A stretch of DNA of 64,000 nt from Bifidobacteriaceae bacterium UBA2724. Its GTDB lineage: Bacteria > Actinomycetota > Actinomycetes > Actinomycetales > Bifidobacteriaceae. The stretch spans positions 76,671 to 140,670 of the forward strand of contig DEKK01000005.1 in the NCBI GenBank assembly GCA_002353815.1, read 5' to 3'. Under the pieces are notes generated by a model that ran no database searches, was not told the origin of the DNA, and saw only the letters and a program-made list of their open reading frames with translations. The position numbers and the translations under genes are program-made. Each line of letters begins with the position of its first letter. The first letter of the stretch is position 1. Shown here piece by piece: positions 53,735 through 62,131 of the stretch.

Positions 53735-55051
53735 TCACATCGCTGCGCTGACCGAAGAAACGACCGCCATCGGCGTCTGGTGAGACACGTCGCGCCCGGC
53801 GTCTGACTGCGCGTCGTCGTCGCCATCGTTGCACAGCGGAATCAGAATCGTGAAAGTGCTGCCCTGCCCGCGCTTGCTCCAGACCTTCACCGTGCCCTGA
53901 TGCGTCAAAGCGACATGCTTCACGATGGAAAGCCCCAGGCCCGTGCCGTCGTCACCACCGTGGAAGCGACCTTCGTCAGACCCGCGATAGAAACGCCGGA
54001 AGATCCTGCTCTGGTCGTTCGCGGCGATGCCGGGACCGTTGTCCACCACGCGCAGCGAAGCATATCGCCCGGTGGCGTCGGGCCCCACCGCCACCGTGAC
54101 GTGGGAGCCGTCGGGAGAGAACTCGATGGCGTTCTCCACCAGCTTGGTCAGGGCCGCGGTCAGCTGCGACGCATCACCGTGCACATATGTGGGCACATCG
54201 TCATGATTCACTTTGAGAGAGACCTTGGCTTCGGCCAAACGGTCGGCTTCGCTTGCCGCGACCTGATCGACTATGGAATCGAGGCACAGGCGGTTGCTCG
54301 GCGTCGGCTCGACGCGTTTCTGCGCCTGGAGCAGCAGCACGAGGTCGGCGACGAGATGGCGCAGATAATGCGACTGGTGTTCGAGGGTCGCGGCGTTCGC
54401 GCGGATTTCGTCGACCGGCGTCTGGGGATCGTTGAGCTGCGCCGACAGTTTTTCTATCTGGTCCACCGGTTCCCCGAGCTGCACGGTCACGTTCGACACA
54501 AAATCGTCGCGGATCTCGGCGAAACGGCGCTGTTCGCTCTCATCCTCGACAAGCACAAGCGTCAGCTTGGAGTTGAGTGGCGTGACGATGCCCGACAACC
54601 AGTTGGGGCGCGGGGTGGATTCGAAGTCGCTCACGACGCCGGGGGCAGCCGGGTCGGCGACATTCCTCGCATCAGCATCGAGGGTCTGTGCGGTGACGAA
54701 GTCCTGGGCGGTCTGCGTCACGATATCGAAACGCTGCACCTCTCCGGTTTTGCGGGCCGCGATGATCAGCTCGCGCAGACGTTCATCGGCGATGGTGTCG
54801 TTGCGCACCAACCCCAGACGGTAGACGGCGGAAGAGGCGCGCACGATATCGTCGGAATCATCGACAACGATGCTTTCGCAATTCAGCGATGCCAGCAGCC
54901 GCGCGGTTTCGGCAGACAGATCCCCGTGTTTCTCGTCGTCGGCCTGGGCCTTCGCCCTTGCCTGGGCATACAGCACAGCGAGGCATACGGCGGCGGCGAA
55001 ACACACCGCCAGTGCAATCAATAGAAATGCCATCGTTCTCACCGAGGTCAT
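53735..55051 (-). CDS. SenX3-like sensor kinase lacking the phosphoacceptor His
   Basis: A 438-residue membrane kinase-like protein. It has an N-terminal helix (MAFLLIALAVCFAAAVCLAV), a PAS-like region (about 50-160), a dimerisation helix, and an intact HATPase domain with N box LVENAIEFS, VVDNGPGI and GTGLGLSIVKH. In SenX3/PhoR kinases the helix reads N-V-S-H-E-L-K-T-P; here it is NVTVQLGEP, so the essential His is Val190. I confirmed this from the codons (minus strand near 54485). It cannot autophosphorylate in the usual way and may work as an ATP-binding regulator or phosphatase, or with a partner. No response regulator gene adjoins it. It is divergent from phoU. Confidence 0.88.
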   Translation of the reverse strand: MTSVRTMAFLLIALAVCFAAAVCLAVLYAQARAKAQADDEKHGDLSAETARLLASLNCESIVVDDSDDIVRASSAVYRLGLVRNDTIADERLRELIIAARKTGEVQRFDIVTQTAQDFVTAQTLDADARNVADPAAPGVVSDFESTPRPNWLSGIVTPLNSKLTLVLVEDESEQRRFAEIRDDFVSNVTVQLGEPVDQIEKLSAQLNDPQTPVDEIRANAATLEHQSHYLRHLVADLVLLLQAQKRVEPTPSNRLCLDSIVDQVAASEADRLAEAKVSLKVNHDDVPTYVHGDASQLTAALTKLVENAIEFSPDGSHVTVAVGPDATGRYASLRVVDNGPGIAANDQSRIFRRFYRGSDEGRFHGGDDGTGLGLSIVKHVALTHQGTVKVWSKRGQGSTFTILIPLCNDGDDDAQSDAGRDVSHQTPMAVVSSVSAAM

Positions 55052-55117
55052 CTTCTCATATCCCGTTATTCATCTGCAATCGGGCATCGAGGGAAAACTC
55101 GGCTTGCGGACGGCTTT

Positions 55118-55139
55118 GTTCACGGGATATTCACCGCAC
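55118..55139 (+). promoter_or_regulatory. PHO-box-like direct repeat upstream of phoU
   Basis: Two adjacent 11-bp units, GTTCACGGGAT and ATTCACCGCAC, match the GTTCAcc-N4 pattern bound by actinobacterial PhoP/RegX3-type regulators. They end 6 bp before a -35-like TTGACC (55146-55151), and TACAAT at 55166-55171 follows, so an activator site for phoU is likely. The site is also within reach of the divergent kinase gene. Confidence 0.6.
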
Positions 55140-55203
55140 GCCTTTTTGACCTTGCGATTCTCCCATACAATGAATGATGGACACAGAAGGAAAGGTGCTA
55201 CAC

Positions 55204-55887
55204 ATGCGCGTACTTTTTAATGAGGAAATGCAGCAGATTGCCGACGACCTCGACACCATGGCAGTGGACGTCAAAACGTCCATCGACGGCGCCGGCAAGG
55301 CCTTGCTCGAAAACGACATCGACGCCGCGCAGAGTGTGATCGACGGAGATCTCAAGATCGACGCGCTCGAAGCGAGCGTCATCGACGAGTGCGTGAAGAT
55401 GCTCGCCAAGCAAAGCCCGGTCGCCACCGATCTGCGCACCGTGGTTTCCACCCTGCGCATCGCATCGACTTTCGAGCGCATGGGAGACCTCGCCCGCCAC
55501 ATCGCGGAAACAGCACGCCGCGCATATCCGAACTCCGCGATCACGCCGTCGATGCGCGACGTGTTCACCGACATGCAGAAGTTCGATTCCGAAGCCACCT
55601 CCGAAATCATCGACATCCTCAAGACCCGCGACGAACAGAAGGCCGAGCAGCTCATCGTCAACGATGCCCGGCTTGATAACATGCACACCAAGACCTTTGA
55701 CATCATCAACGCCGACTCGTGGGACGGCGACCGTCAGCAGACCATCGACGCCGTGCTCATCGCCCGCTTCTACGAGCGCATCGGCGACCACGCCGTGGGC
55801 GTCGCACGCCGCATCGTGTACATGGTGTCCGGCTTCGACCCGTCCAAGGACCCGACCCCGGTGCTTACCAGCGGTATCGATGAGTGA
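55204..55887 (+). CDS. phoU: Phosphate signalling protein PhoU
   Basis: A 227-residue all-helical protein of two similar three-helix bundles. Each carries the metal-cluster motif E-R-x-G-D: FERMGDLARHIAE and YERIGDHAVGVAR. PhoU links the phosphate transporter to the sensor kinase and restrains the phosphate response. The ATG at 55204 follows AAGGAAAGG; an upstream in-frame ATG lacks a ribosome site. Its divergent partner is the SenX3-like protein, and a PHO-box-like repeat lies between them. A terminator follows at 55941. Confidence 0.94.
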   Translation: MRVLFNEEMQQIADDLDTMAVDVKTSIDGAGKALLENDIDAAQSVIDGDLKIDALEASVIDECVKMLAKQSPVATDLRTVVSTLRIASTFERMGDLARHIAETARRAYPNSAITPSMRDVFTDMQKFDSEATSEIIDILKTRDEQKAEQLIVNDARLDNMHTKTFDIINADSWDGDRQQTIDAVLIARFYERIGDHAVGVARRIVYMVSGFDPSKDPTPVLTSGIDE

Positions 55888-55940
55888 CACGCGCGAACAG
55901 TAGAACGCGCCGAGATTCCTCAATCACACATGTGCCCATG

Positions 55941-55968
55941 GGGGCGGGATGAATTCCCGTCCCCTTTT
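55941..55968 (+). terminator. Terminator of phoU
   Basis: A GGGGCGGGA stem with TCCCGTCCCC is followed by TTTTCTGT, 53 bp after the phoU stop. The rest of the 320-bp gap to gpmA holds the gpmA terminator and no gene. Confidence 0.85.
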
Positions 55969-56104
55969 CTGTATTTCGGTTTTGCCGCTTTTCGGTTTTG
56001 GGCATCGTGTGTTTCTGCGTCTCGGCAGAAGCCGCGATGTCCACAGCCCGCGAGGCGCGACGCTGCCGCACAGCGTCTTACAGGCGGACTGCGCGAAGAC
56101 ATGC

Positions 56105-56136
56105 AAAAGGCCGGGAGTCTTTCGGCTTCCGGCCTT
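56105..56136 (-). terminator. Terminator of gpmA
   Basis: On the minus strand, AAGGCCGG (56136-56129) pairs with CCGGCCTT (56114-56107) and is followed by TTTTGC. It lies about 70 bp after the gpmA stop. Confidence 0.75.
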
Positions 56137-56207
56137 CATGCAACACGCGTCACGCGAATCGTGCGCCGCGCGTCACATCATGTGCATTGTCATGCGGTTC
56201 GCAGGAC

Positions 56208-56948
56208 TCACTTCTGGCCCTGGGCGGCCACGGCGGCGGCGCCGGCAGCGGCAGCTTCGGGATCGAGGTACTCGCCGCGAGGCTTGATCGGCTTCATGTT
56301 CTCGTCAAGCTCATACAGGAGAGGGATGGCGGTCGGGATGTTGACCTTGGCGATCTCTTCTTCAGAGAGATTGTCAAGCATCTTCACGATGGCGCGGAGC
56401 GAATTGCCGTGCGCAGCGATGAGGACGGTCTTGCCGGACTTCAGCTCCGGCACGATCTCGGACTCCCAGTACGGGGTCACGCGCTCAACGACGTTGGCGA
56501 GGGCCTCAGCTTCCGGCACGGGATCGCCGGCGTAGCGAGGATCGTTGTTCTGAGCGTACTTGTCGTTGGGATCGATGTCCGGCGGCGGGGTGCCGTAGGA
56601 ACGGCGCCAGATCATGAACTTCTCGTCGCCGTACTTCTCGCGGATCTCGGTCTTGTTCTTGCCCTGGAGGGCGCCGTAGTGGCGTTCGTTGAGGCGCCAG
56701 CTGCGCTTGACGGGGATCCACAGACGATCCGCTTCGTCAAGGGCGATGTTGGCGGTGTTGATGGCGCGACGCAGCAGCGAGGTGAAGACGATATCCGGAA
56801 GGACGTTCTTCTCTTTGAGAAGCTGGCCACCGCGCTTGGCTTCTTCGCGACCCTGTTCGGTCAGCGGGACGTCAACCCAGCCGGTGAATTGGTTGGTCTT
56901 GTTCCATGCGCTCTGGCCATGCCTGAGCAGTACGAGTTTGTATGTCAT
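56208..56948 (-). CDS. gpmA: 2,3-bisphosphoglycerate-dependent phosphoglycerate mutase
   Basis: Glycolytic interconversion of 3- and 2-phosphoglycerate. 246 residues with the phosphohistidine H10 in [10 protein letters not shown], the lid region [21 protein letters not shown], and the second His in AAHGNSLRA. An Ala-rich C-terminal tail is added. The ATG at 56948 follows TTGGGG; an upstream in-frame ATG is not supported. The gene sits downstream of the phoU/kinase pair, echoing the gpm1-senX3 linkage of mycobacteria. Confidence 0.95.
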   Translation of the reverse strand: MTYKLVLLRHGQSAWNKTNQFTGWVDVPLTEQGREEAKRGGQLLKEKNVLPDIVFTSLLRRAINTANIALDEADRLWIPVKRSWRLNERHYGALQGKNKTEIREKYGDEKFMIWRRSYGTPPPDIDPNDKYAQNNDPRYAGDPVPEAEALANVVERVTPYWESEIVPELKSGKTVLIAAHGNSLRAIVKMLDNLSEEEIAKVNIPTAIPLLYELDENMKPIKPRGEYLDPEAAAAGAAAVAAQGQK

Positions 56949-57027
56949 AGCCCCAAGTCTATACGACAAATACGACGAGCGACCCGTGAATTGTTGCGCA
57001 ATGCATCGTTGTACTCACAAATCGAGA

Positions 57028-57061
57028 GGGCCGCGGAATGCGCACTGGCACTCCGCGGCCC
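57028..57061. terminator. Hairpin downstream of membrane paralogue 1
   Basis: A perfect 10-bp stem (GGGCCGCGGA at 57028-57037 with TCCGCGGCCC at 57052-57061) lies between gpmA and the first membrane paralogue gene. No T run follows. Confidence 0.5.
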
Positions 57062-57173
57062 CCCCCTATCCGTTTTCGTCGACGCGCCCCGCTTCACGAG
57101 AGAACAGCGACAGCCGGAGGCGGCAGAACGCCCGCTTTTCTCGGCAACTGACTCATATCAGGGGAAAGTCGCA

Positions 57174-58214
57174 TCACTGCTGGAGACTCTGAGGTCCGAC
57201 AGACTGCTCACCCGGCTGCTGCGATGTTGCCTGCGGCTGGACAGGCTGAGCCACCGGCTGGGCGGGCTGAGCAACATACTGCGGCGCGACCGGCTGCGCA
57301 GCATACTGCGGAGCCAGCTGTGCGACATACTGCTGGGCAACCGGCTGCTGGACGGGCTGAGCATACTGCGGTGCCGGCTGAGTTGGTTGGACGTACTGCT
57401 GGGGAGCCATGGTCTGGACCGGCTGGGCATACACCGCCGACTGGCCCGGCTGCGCGGACTGCTGAGGATATGGCGACGGAGCCTGTCCTGGCTGTGCAAC
57501 CTGTCCGCTCACCGTCGGCTGGCCCTGACCGAAGTAAGGCGCAGGGGTGAAAGCAGCATACTGGTTCGCGTCAGAGGGCAGCAATCCCTTCCCGATGAGC
57601 AGCATCTGCACGATCGAGCCGAACAGGACTACGAGGCTGCCCAACATCACGAGGTAGAATCCGGAACCTTTGTGGATGAAGGAATACGCCGGCAGGCGGG
57701 AGATATCGTACAGCGGAATCAGGAAGGTCAGCGCGGACAGCACAATTGCCGCAATCGCAGTGCCTTTTTTGGATATGACCATGAATGCAATGACGGCAAT
57801 CATGAAAATGACAAGGAGGACGCCGTCACCAGTCTCGCCGGTCCCCGATCCGAAGTAGTTGACAGCCTCCCCGAGCCCCGTGACGAATGGGAAGAAGCAC
57901 CCCAGGATGACGACGAACGAACCGATGATGCCAAGCAGCGCCGCGAGGCTGATGGGCTTCGGCTGCGAGATGACGATGCGCGACATGGTGGGGAAGAATC
58001 CCGCCTCCGATACGGCACCCGCCGGCTGCTGAGCTTGGAAAGGCTGCTGCTGAGCTGTATGCACGCCCTGCGGATACTGCCCCGCCGGATATTGTGGTTG
58101 CGAAACTTGCGGGGAAGAGCTCTGTGCGGGCTGTTTTACGGCGGGCTGATTTGCGACGGCCGCGGAGGGAATCTGCCCTTCCTGCCCCTGCGAGGCGTCA
58201 TATTGCGATGTCAT
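57174..58214 (-). CDS. Membrane paralogue 1 with Pro/Gln/Tyr-rich tails
   Basis: A 346-residue protein. The disordered N-terminus (about 75 residues, QPQYPAGQYPQG type) precedes a core of about four membrane helices opening with PKPISLAALLGIIGSFVVI. The C-terminus has about 120 residues of Gln/Pro/Tyr/Ala repeats (QYVAQPAQPVAQP type). The core pattern (SLAALLGIIG, then GCFFPFV) recurs in the next two genes upstream, so the three are paralogues. The ATG at 58214 is 5 nt after AAAGGA; a second ATG adjoins it. Function unknown. Confidence 0.82.
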   Translation of the reverse strand: MTSQYDASQGQEGQIPSAAVANQPAVKQPAQSSSPQVSQPQYPAGQYPQGVHTAQQQPFQAQQPAGAVSEAGFFPTMSRIVISQPKPISLAALLGIIGSFVVILGCFFPFVTGLGEAVNYFGSGTGETGDGVLLVIFMIAVIAFMVISKKGTAIAAIVLSALTFLIPLYDISRLPAYSFIHKGSGFYLVMLGSLVVLFGSIVQMLLIGKGLLPSDANQYAAFTPAPYFGQGQPTVSGQVAQPGQAPSPYPQQSAQPGQSAVYAQPVQTMAPQQYVQPTQPAPQYAQPVQQPVAQQYVAQLAPQYAAQPVAPQYVAQPAQPVAQPVQPQATSQQPGEQSVGPQSLQQ

Positions 58215-58494
58215 CATAATCCTTTCTGTTGCTGCAAGCCGACTCCGATACCGGCGTTCCATTTTTAGCGATATCCCGAATCTACACGGTTGCGGAACCG
58301 AAAACGTTCTGATCTTACGACGCCTCTCCGTGGGATGCTCTTCATATGGCATCGCGGCGTCTCATCGACCGTAAGAAAATCCCGCGCATATTGTCTATGC
58401 ACGGGATCAAGTCACCTGCGACGGTCATTCGACGCCCCGGAGGCAGACGGCTCTCGTCATCTGCCCGGATACATGCCCCGCAAGGAGGGATGTG

Positions 58495-59253
58495 TCACTG
58501 CTGGGGAGTCTGCGGCATGTTGTTGGCCGGCTGCTGCGGGACTGCCTGCGGCTGAGCGGGCTGTGCAACATACTGCGGCTGAGCGGGCTGGGCGGCATAC
58601 TGCTGCGGAGCGGGCTGGGCATACTGCGGAGCCGGCTGTGCGGCATACTGCGGCTGCTGCGGAGCTTTGGAGAATGCGTTCTGGACGGCGGCCGGGAACG
58701 GAATCTCGGCGGCGAAGCCCTTCTGGACGATGAGAGCGCCCACGACGCCGGCGAAGATGATGACGAGGGTGCCCACGAGCATCAGCCAGAAGCCGAAGCC
58801 GCGGTGCACGTGCAGGCCGTATCCGGACTCAGGGCCATAGCCAAGGTTGGCGAGCACAAAGATGAAATCGATCAAGCCGAGAAGCGCCGTGATGTACTGG
58901 GTGAGCTTGCTGCGGAAGAAAAGCAGCACGGCCGCGACGACCAGGAAGATGATCGAGAAGACCGAGCAGACCACGGAGACCTTGAAGAAGTTGTACGACT
59001 TGTCATACCAGCCAGAAATCGAGACATACGGCAGGAACAGGCCCACAAAGTTGAAAAGCACGCCGATCATGCCGATGAGGGCCGCGAGGCTCACTGGATA
59101 CTGGGGGCTCAGCGAGAAGACCGGCTTCGCAAACGTGGCGAAGAAGTTGTTGTTCTGCTGCGGCGCGGGCTGGTAATACTGGGGAGCCTGCTGCTGGTAC
59201 TGGGGAGCCGGCTGCTGCGGTGCAGGCTGCTGCGGCTGATTTGGATACGACAT
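58495..59253 (-). CDS. Membrane paralogue 2 with Pro/Gln/Tyr-rich tails
   Basis: A 252-residue protein of the same design. The N-terminus is NQPQQPAPQQPAPQYQQQ-like (about 40 residues). The four-helix core opens with VFSLSPQYPVSLAALIGMIG and includes FVGLFLPYVSISGWYD and GFGFWLMLVGTLVIIFAGVV. A Gln/Pro/Tyr-rich tail of about 55 residues closes it. The helix with FGFWLMLVGTLV matches GFYLVMLGSLVV in paralogue 1 and GFWFIILGALMI in paralogue 3. The ATG follows GGAAGGGAG. Function unknown. Confidence 0.83.
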   Translation of the reverse strand: MSYPNQPQQPAPQQPAPQYQQQAPQYYQPAPQQNNNFFATFAKPVFSLSPQYPVSLAALIGMIGVLFNFVGLFLPYVSISGWYDKSYNFFKVSVVCSVFSIIFLVVAAVLLFFRSKLTQYITALLGLIDFIFVLANLGYGPESGYGLHVHRGFGFWLMLVGTLVIIFAGVVGALIVQKGFAAEIPFPAAVQNAFSKAPQQPQYAAQPAPQYAQPAPQQYAAQPAQPQYVAQPAQPQAVPQQPANNMPQTPQQ

Positions 59254-59604
59254 ATATCTCCCTTCCGAGATCTCTCTGCTGTCTGCGAAAACGCAGAAAG
59301 CATTGGCACAATTGCGTTTCGTTATCTATTATGCACCCATCCGACAACAGATATCATGCATTCTCTCCATCGCCTGAACCTTCTGACGTCCTGGTGTGCA
59401 CAGCAATGACAAGGCAGACACAGATTGTGCGCGTGCACCGCGGAAACAAAGCCGTGAACCGCGTTGAATGCGGGCCCGCATGGCTCGGGATCCACGCGGA
59501 ATCCCGAGCGTACACGGAGCGAGGGGGGACGCACGCAACCGCGGTGAATGTCAGCGGCGAATGTCAGCCATGGGAAGCCGCTGGACGGTCACCGAGCACC
59601 GGTG
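59254..59604. other. Intergenic region between membrane paralogues 2 and 3
   Basis: A 351-bp region with no credible gene. It contains a small CTGCGAAAACGCAG hairpin near the paralogue 2 start and a perfect 9-bp stem (GCTCGGGAT at 59483-59491 with ATCCCGAGC at 59501-59509) that may end the paralogue 3 transcript. Confidence 0.5.
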
Positions 59605-60399
59605 CTACTGGCGATTCGGCTGCTGAGCCTGCGGTGCCTGCTGAGCCTGCGCCGACTGCTGAGTCTGCGCCGGCTGCTGGTACTGCGGTGCCTGCTGAGC
59701 CTGCGGTGCCTGCTGAGCCTGAGCAGGCTGGCGGATCTGCGACACCTGCTGGACAAGCGCGGCATCCATCTTGCCGGCGTAGCCAAAGCGATACGTCACC
59801 TGCGCAATGCCCTTGTTCAGCATCATGAGCTGCACGACCGAAGCGAAAACGATCATCAACGCGCCCAGGATGATGAACCAGAAACCAATCTGGACACTGA
59901 TGGAGCCTACGCCCACCTCGTCAGCACTGTTGTTGCACTCCACCCACACGGGGATGGGGAGGAGGAAGGCGACGGCGCCGCAGATGATTCCGCCGATTTC
60001 ATATCCCTTGTTGTGGATAAGACCCGCGGCGAGACCGAAGAGGCTGGCAATCATGATGATCCACCCTTCCACGGTGGACTCCTCACCGCCCAACAAAGAG
60101 ATAGAGACGCTGACAATGCCGTTTTTGGCGGAAATGAACGGCAGGAAGGTGCCGATCGCGCCCAGAAGGCCGCCGATGATACCGATGAGGCCGGCCAGAT
60201 TCACCGGATGATTGCTCACCGAGAAGATAAGCTTGTTCATGCTGGCGAAGAAACCGTCGCCGCCGTTGGCGTTCGCCGCAGGCTGCTGATACTGCTGATA
60301 CTGCGGCTGCTGGCCCACAGGCTGCTGGCCCGCAGGCTGCTGATACTGCGGCTGCTGAGGAGCAGGCTGCTGGAACTGCGGCTGATTCGGACTCGTCAT
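59605..60399 (-). CDS. Membrane paralogue 3 with Pro/Gln/Tyr-rich tails
   Basis: A 264-residue protein of the same family. Its N-terminus is a QPQFQQPAPQQPQYQQPAG-type stretch. The membrane core opens with LIFSVSNHPVNLAGLIGIIG and contains IGTFLPFISA. The C-terminal tail is Gln/Ala/Pro-rich (QAQQAPQAQQAPQYQQ). The ATG at 60399 follows GTGAGAG; a longer frame has no ribosome site. Function unknown; a cell-envelope or assembly role is possible only as a guess. Confidence 0.82.
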   Translation of the reverse strand: MTSPNQPQFQQPAPQQPQYQQPAGQQPVGQQPQYQQYQQPAANANGGDGFFASMNKLIFSVSNHPVNLAGLIGIIGGLLGAIGTFLPFISAKNGIVSVSISLLGGEESTVEGWIIMIASLFGLAAGLIHNKGYEIGGIICGAVAFLLPIPVWVECNNSADEVGVGSISVQIGFWFIILGALMIVFASVVQLMMLNKGIAQVTYRFGYAGKMDAALVQQVSQIRQPAQAQQAPQAQQAPQYQQPAQTQQSAQAQQAPQAQQPNRQ

Positions 60400-60840
60400 G
60401 AATCTCTCACTTTCTTTTGGACATTCCACTATCTTCAGATAGTCCAACATTGCTTGCAGGTTCACTCCGCTGGCGTGCCGCGCCGCGAAGACACCCACCG
60501 CGCCGATGCCGCTTGTCTCTTGAGCTCACCGGCACGATAACCAAACTTATCGAACACATCGATAAGCGATTGCGAAAACTCCCGTTTCCTACCGGCAATA
60601 GTATCCAAACCGTTGGATCGCTCAACTAAATTTTCACCATCGCATGACCATCATTGTATTTTTCAGCTCCAGCCGGGTCTCTGCATTCGCATTTCACCTG
60701 CGGTACGCAGACAATTCATTGTCAAGAACCTGAATTCCCCCAGTGCCGGCACCACGCGCAGCCAGTGGTCACATGGACGCATCCTTCTTCCATGCCATCC
60801 GCGCTGTATCCTTGAACAACGAGAGAGAAACAGGGTGTAT
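60400..60840. other. Intergenic region with TTATCG dyads
   Basis: A 441-bp divergent region without a credible gene. It holds ACTATC/GATAGT at 60428-60443 close to the paralogue 3 start. It also holds three CGATAA/TTATCG half-sites at 60535-60540, 60547-60552 and 60560-60565, the last two forming an inverted repeat CTTATCG-N7-CGATAAG. These may be regulator sites. Confidence 0.5.
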
Positions 60841-61830
60841 ATGACGATTTTAAGCGGAGTGCGTCCACGCACACTGATTCTATCAGTGGCGCCCGTGGCA
60901 ATCGGCGGCGCAGCGGCCGTCGAGTACATTGAGACGCACATCGGACAATACTCGCCGTACATCTGCGCACCCGAGCGAACACCCTGCGGCACATACCATT
61001 TTCATCGCACGGCGATCCCCTGGCTGCCGACACTTCAACTCGTCATATGGCTGCTCTGTCTGATCGTCGCAGTTTTCATGCAAATCGCCGCGAATTTCGC
61101 GAACGATTATTCGGACGGGATCCGCGGCACCGATGACGCCCGTGCCGAGTCGTCGCCCTCCGCAACGTCCGCGCCCACGCGGCTCGTGGCATCGGGCACC
61201 GACCCCGGGCTTGTGCTTCGCTTCGCCGGAGGATCGGCGTTCATCGCCTGCCTGTCAGGCGTCATCCTCACGGCCCTGACCAGACAGTGGTGGTTCATCG
61301 CCGTGGGCGTCGCCTGTCTGGTGGCGGGATGGTTCTATGTGGGCGGCAAACACCCCTATGGATACCGAGGGTTGGGCGGGGTGGCCGTCTTCGTCTTCTT
61401 CGGACTCGTCGCCACGCTCGGCACGCAATATGCCATGATCGGCCGCCTCACGCCCCTGGGGATTGTCGGAGCCATCAGCGCCGGGGCGTCGGCATGCGCC
61501 GTGCTGGGCATCAACAACCTGCGCGACATAGAATCCGATACGGCGGCGGGCAAACTCACGCTCGCCGTGCGCATCGGCCCGAAGGCCGCGCGCTCCCTGA
61601 TCGCCGTCGAGACCTGGGCCTCCGTCGTCATGGCGGGGATCGGTTCCGCACTGTGCCATTCGACGTTGGGCATGTGCGGAACGATACTGGCCGGATCCGT
61701 CGCGGCGCTGCTCACCTACAGCATCTTCGCACCGGACGATGACAGCGACTTCCGCGCGATGTTCCGCCAGGCCGTGGAGCTCTCGGGGTCGCTTGCCCTC
61801 ACATACCTGCTGTGCACCCTGCACTTCTGA
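60841..61830 (+). CDS. menA: MenA/UbiA-type prenyltransferase
   Basis: A 329-residue membrane prenyltransferase, probably 1,4-dihydroxy-2-naphthoate polyprenyltransferase. The two Asp-rich metal motifs are NFANDYSDGIRGTDD and NNLRDIESDTAAGK, the second followed by LTLAVRIG as in MenA. About eight membrane helices are seen, plus an insertion with two Cys and several His at about 33-55. The ATG at 60841 has only weak purine sequence before it; a GTG two codons earlier is possible. No other quinone gene is in the window, so the product is uncertain. Confidence 0.85.
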   Translation: MTILSGVRPRTLILSVAPVAIGGAAAVEYIETHIGQYSPYICAPERTPCGTYHFHRTAIPWLPTLQLVIWLLCLIVAVFMQIAANFANDYSDGIRGTDDARAESSPSATSAPTRLVASGTDPGLVLRFAGGSAFIACLSGVILTALTRQWWFIAVGVACLVAGWFYVGGKHPYGYRGLGGVAVFVFFGLVATLGTQYAMIGRLTPLGIVGAISAGASACAVLGINNLRDIESDTAAGKLTLAVRIGPKAARSLIAVETWASVVMAGIGSALCHSTLGMCGTILAGSVAALLTYSIFAPDDDSDFRAMFRQAVELSGSLALTYLLCTLHF

Positions 61831-62012
61831 TTTTTGATTTTTCGGGCTTTTCCGGCGCTTCCGTTTCTTCCGATTCCCCCGCCTGTCCACTCTGTCCTGT
61901 TTACTCTGTTTCCTCGCACCGGTTCCGCTTCTGCACGGCGAAAGACGCCACGGGCAGGCATTGCGGCAATGCACACGCTGCAGCAACCGATGCGCGATAC
62001 ACTGCAGCGCAT

Positions 62013-62055
62013 AAAAAACGGTGTGGCGCCCGGTTCATATCCGGACGCCACACCG
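62013..62055 (-). terminator. Terminator of lysS
   Basis: A 10-bp outer stem (CGGTGTGGCG at 62019-62028 with CGCCACACCG at 62046-62055, inner CCGG/CCGG) is followed on the minus strand by TTTTTT. It may also stop menA transcription from the other side. Nothing else is seen in the 301-bp gap. Confidence 0.88.
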
Positions 62056-62131
62056 TCCACCAACCGCATGTCTGACGATTCTCGCCGGCCGCATCACCGC
62101 GAGCCGAACCGCGGAACGCCAGACAGCGACA

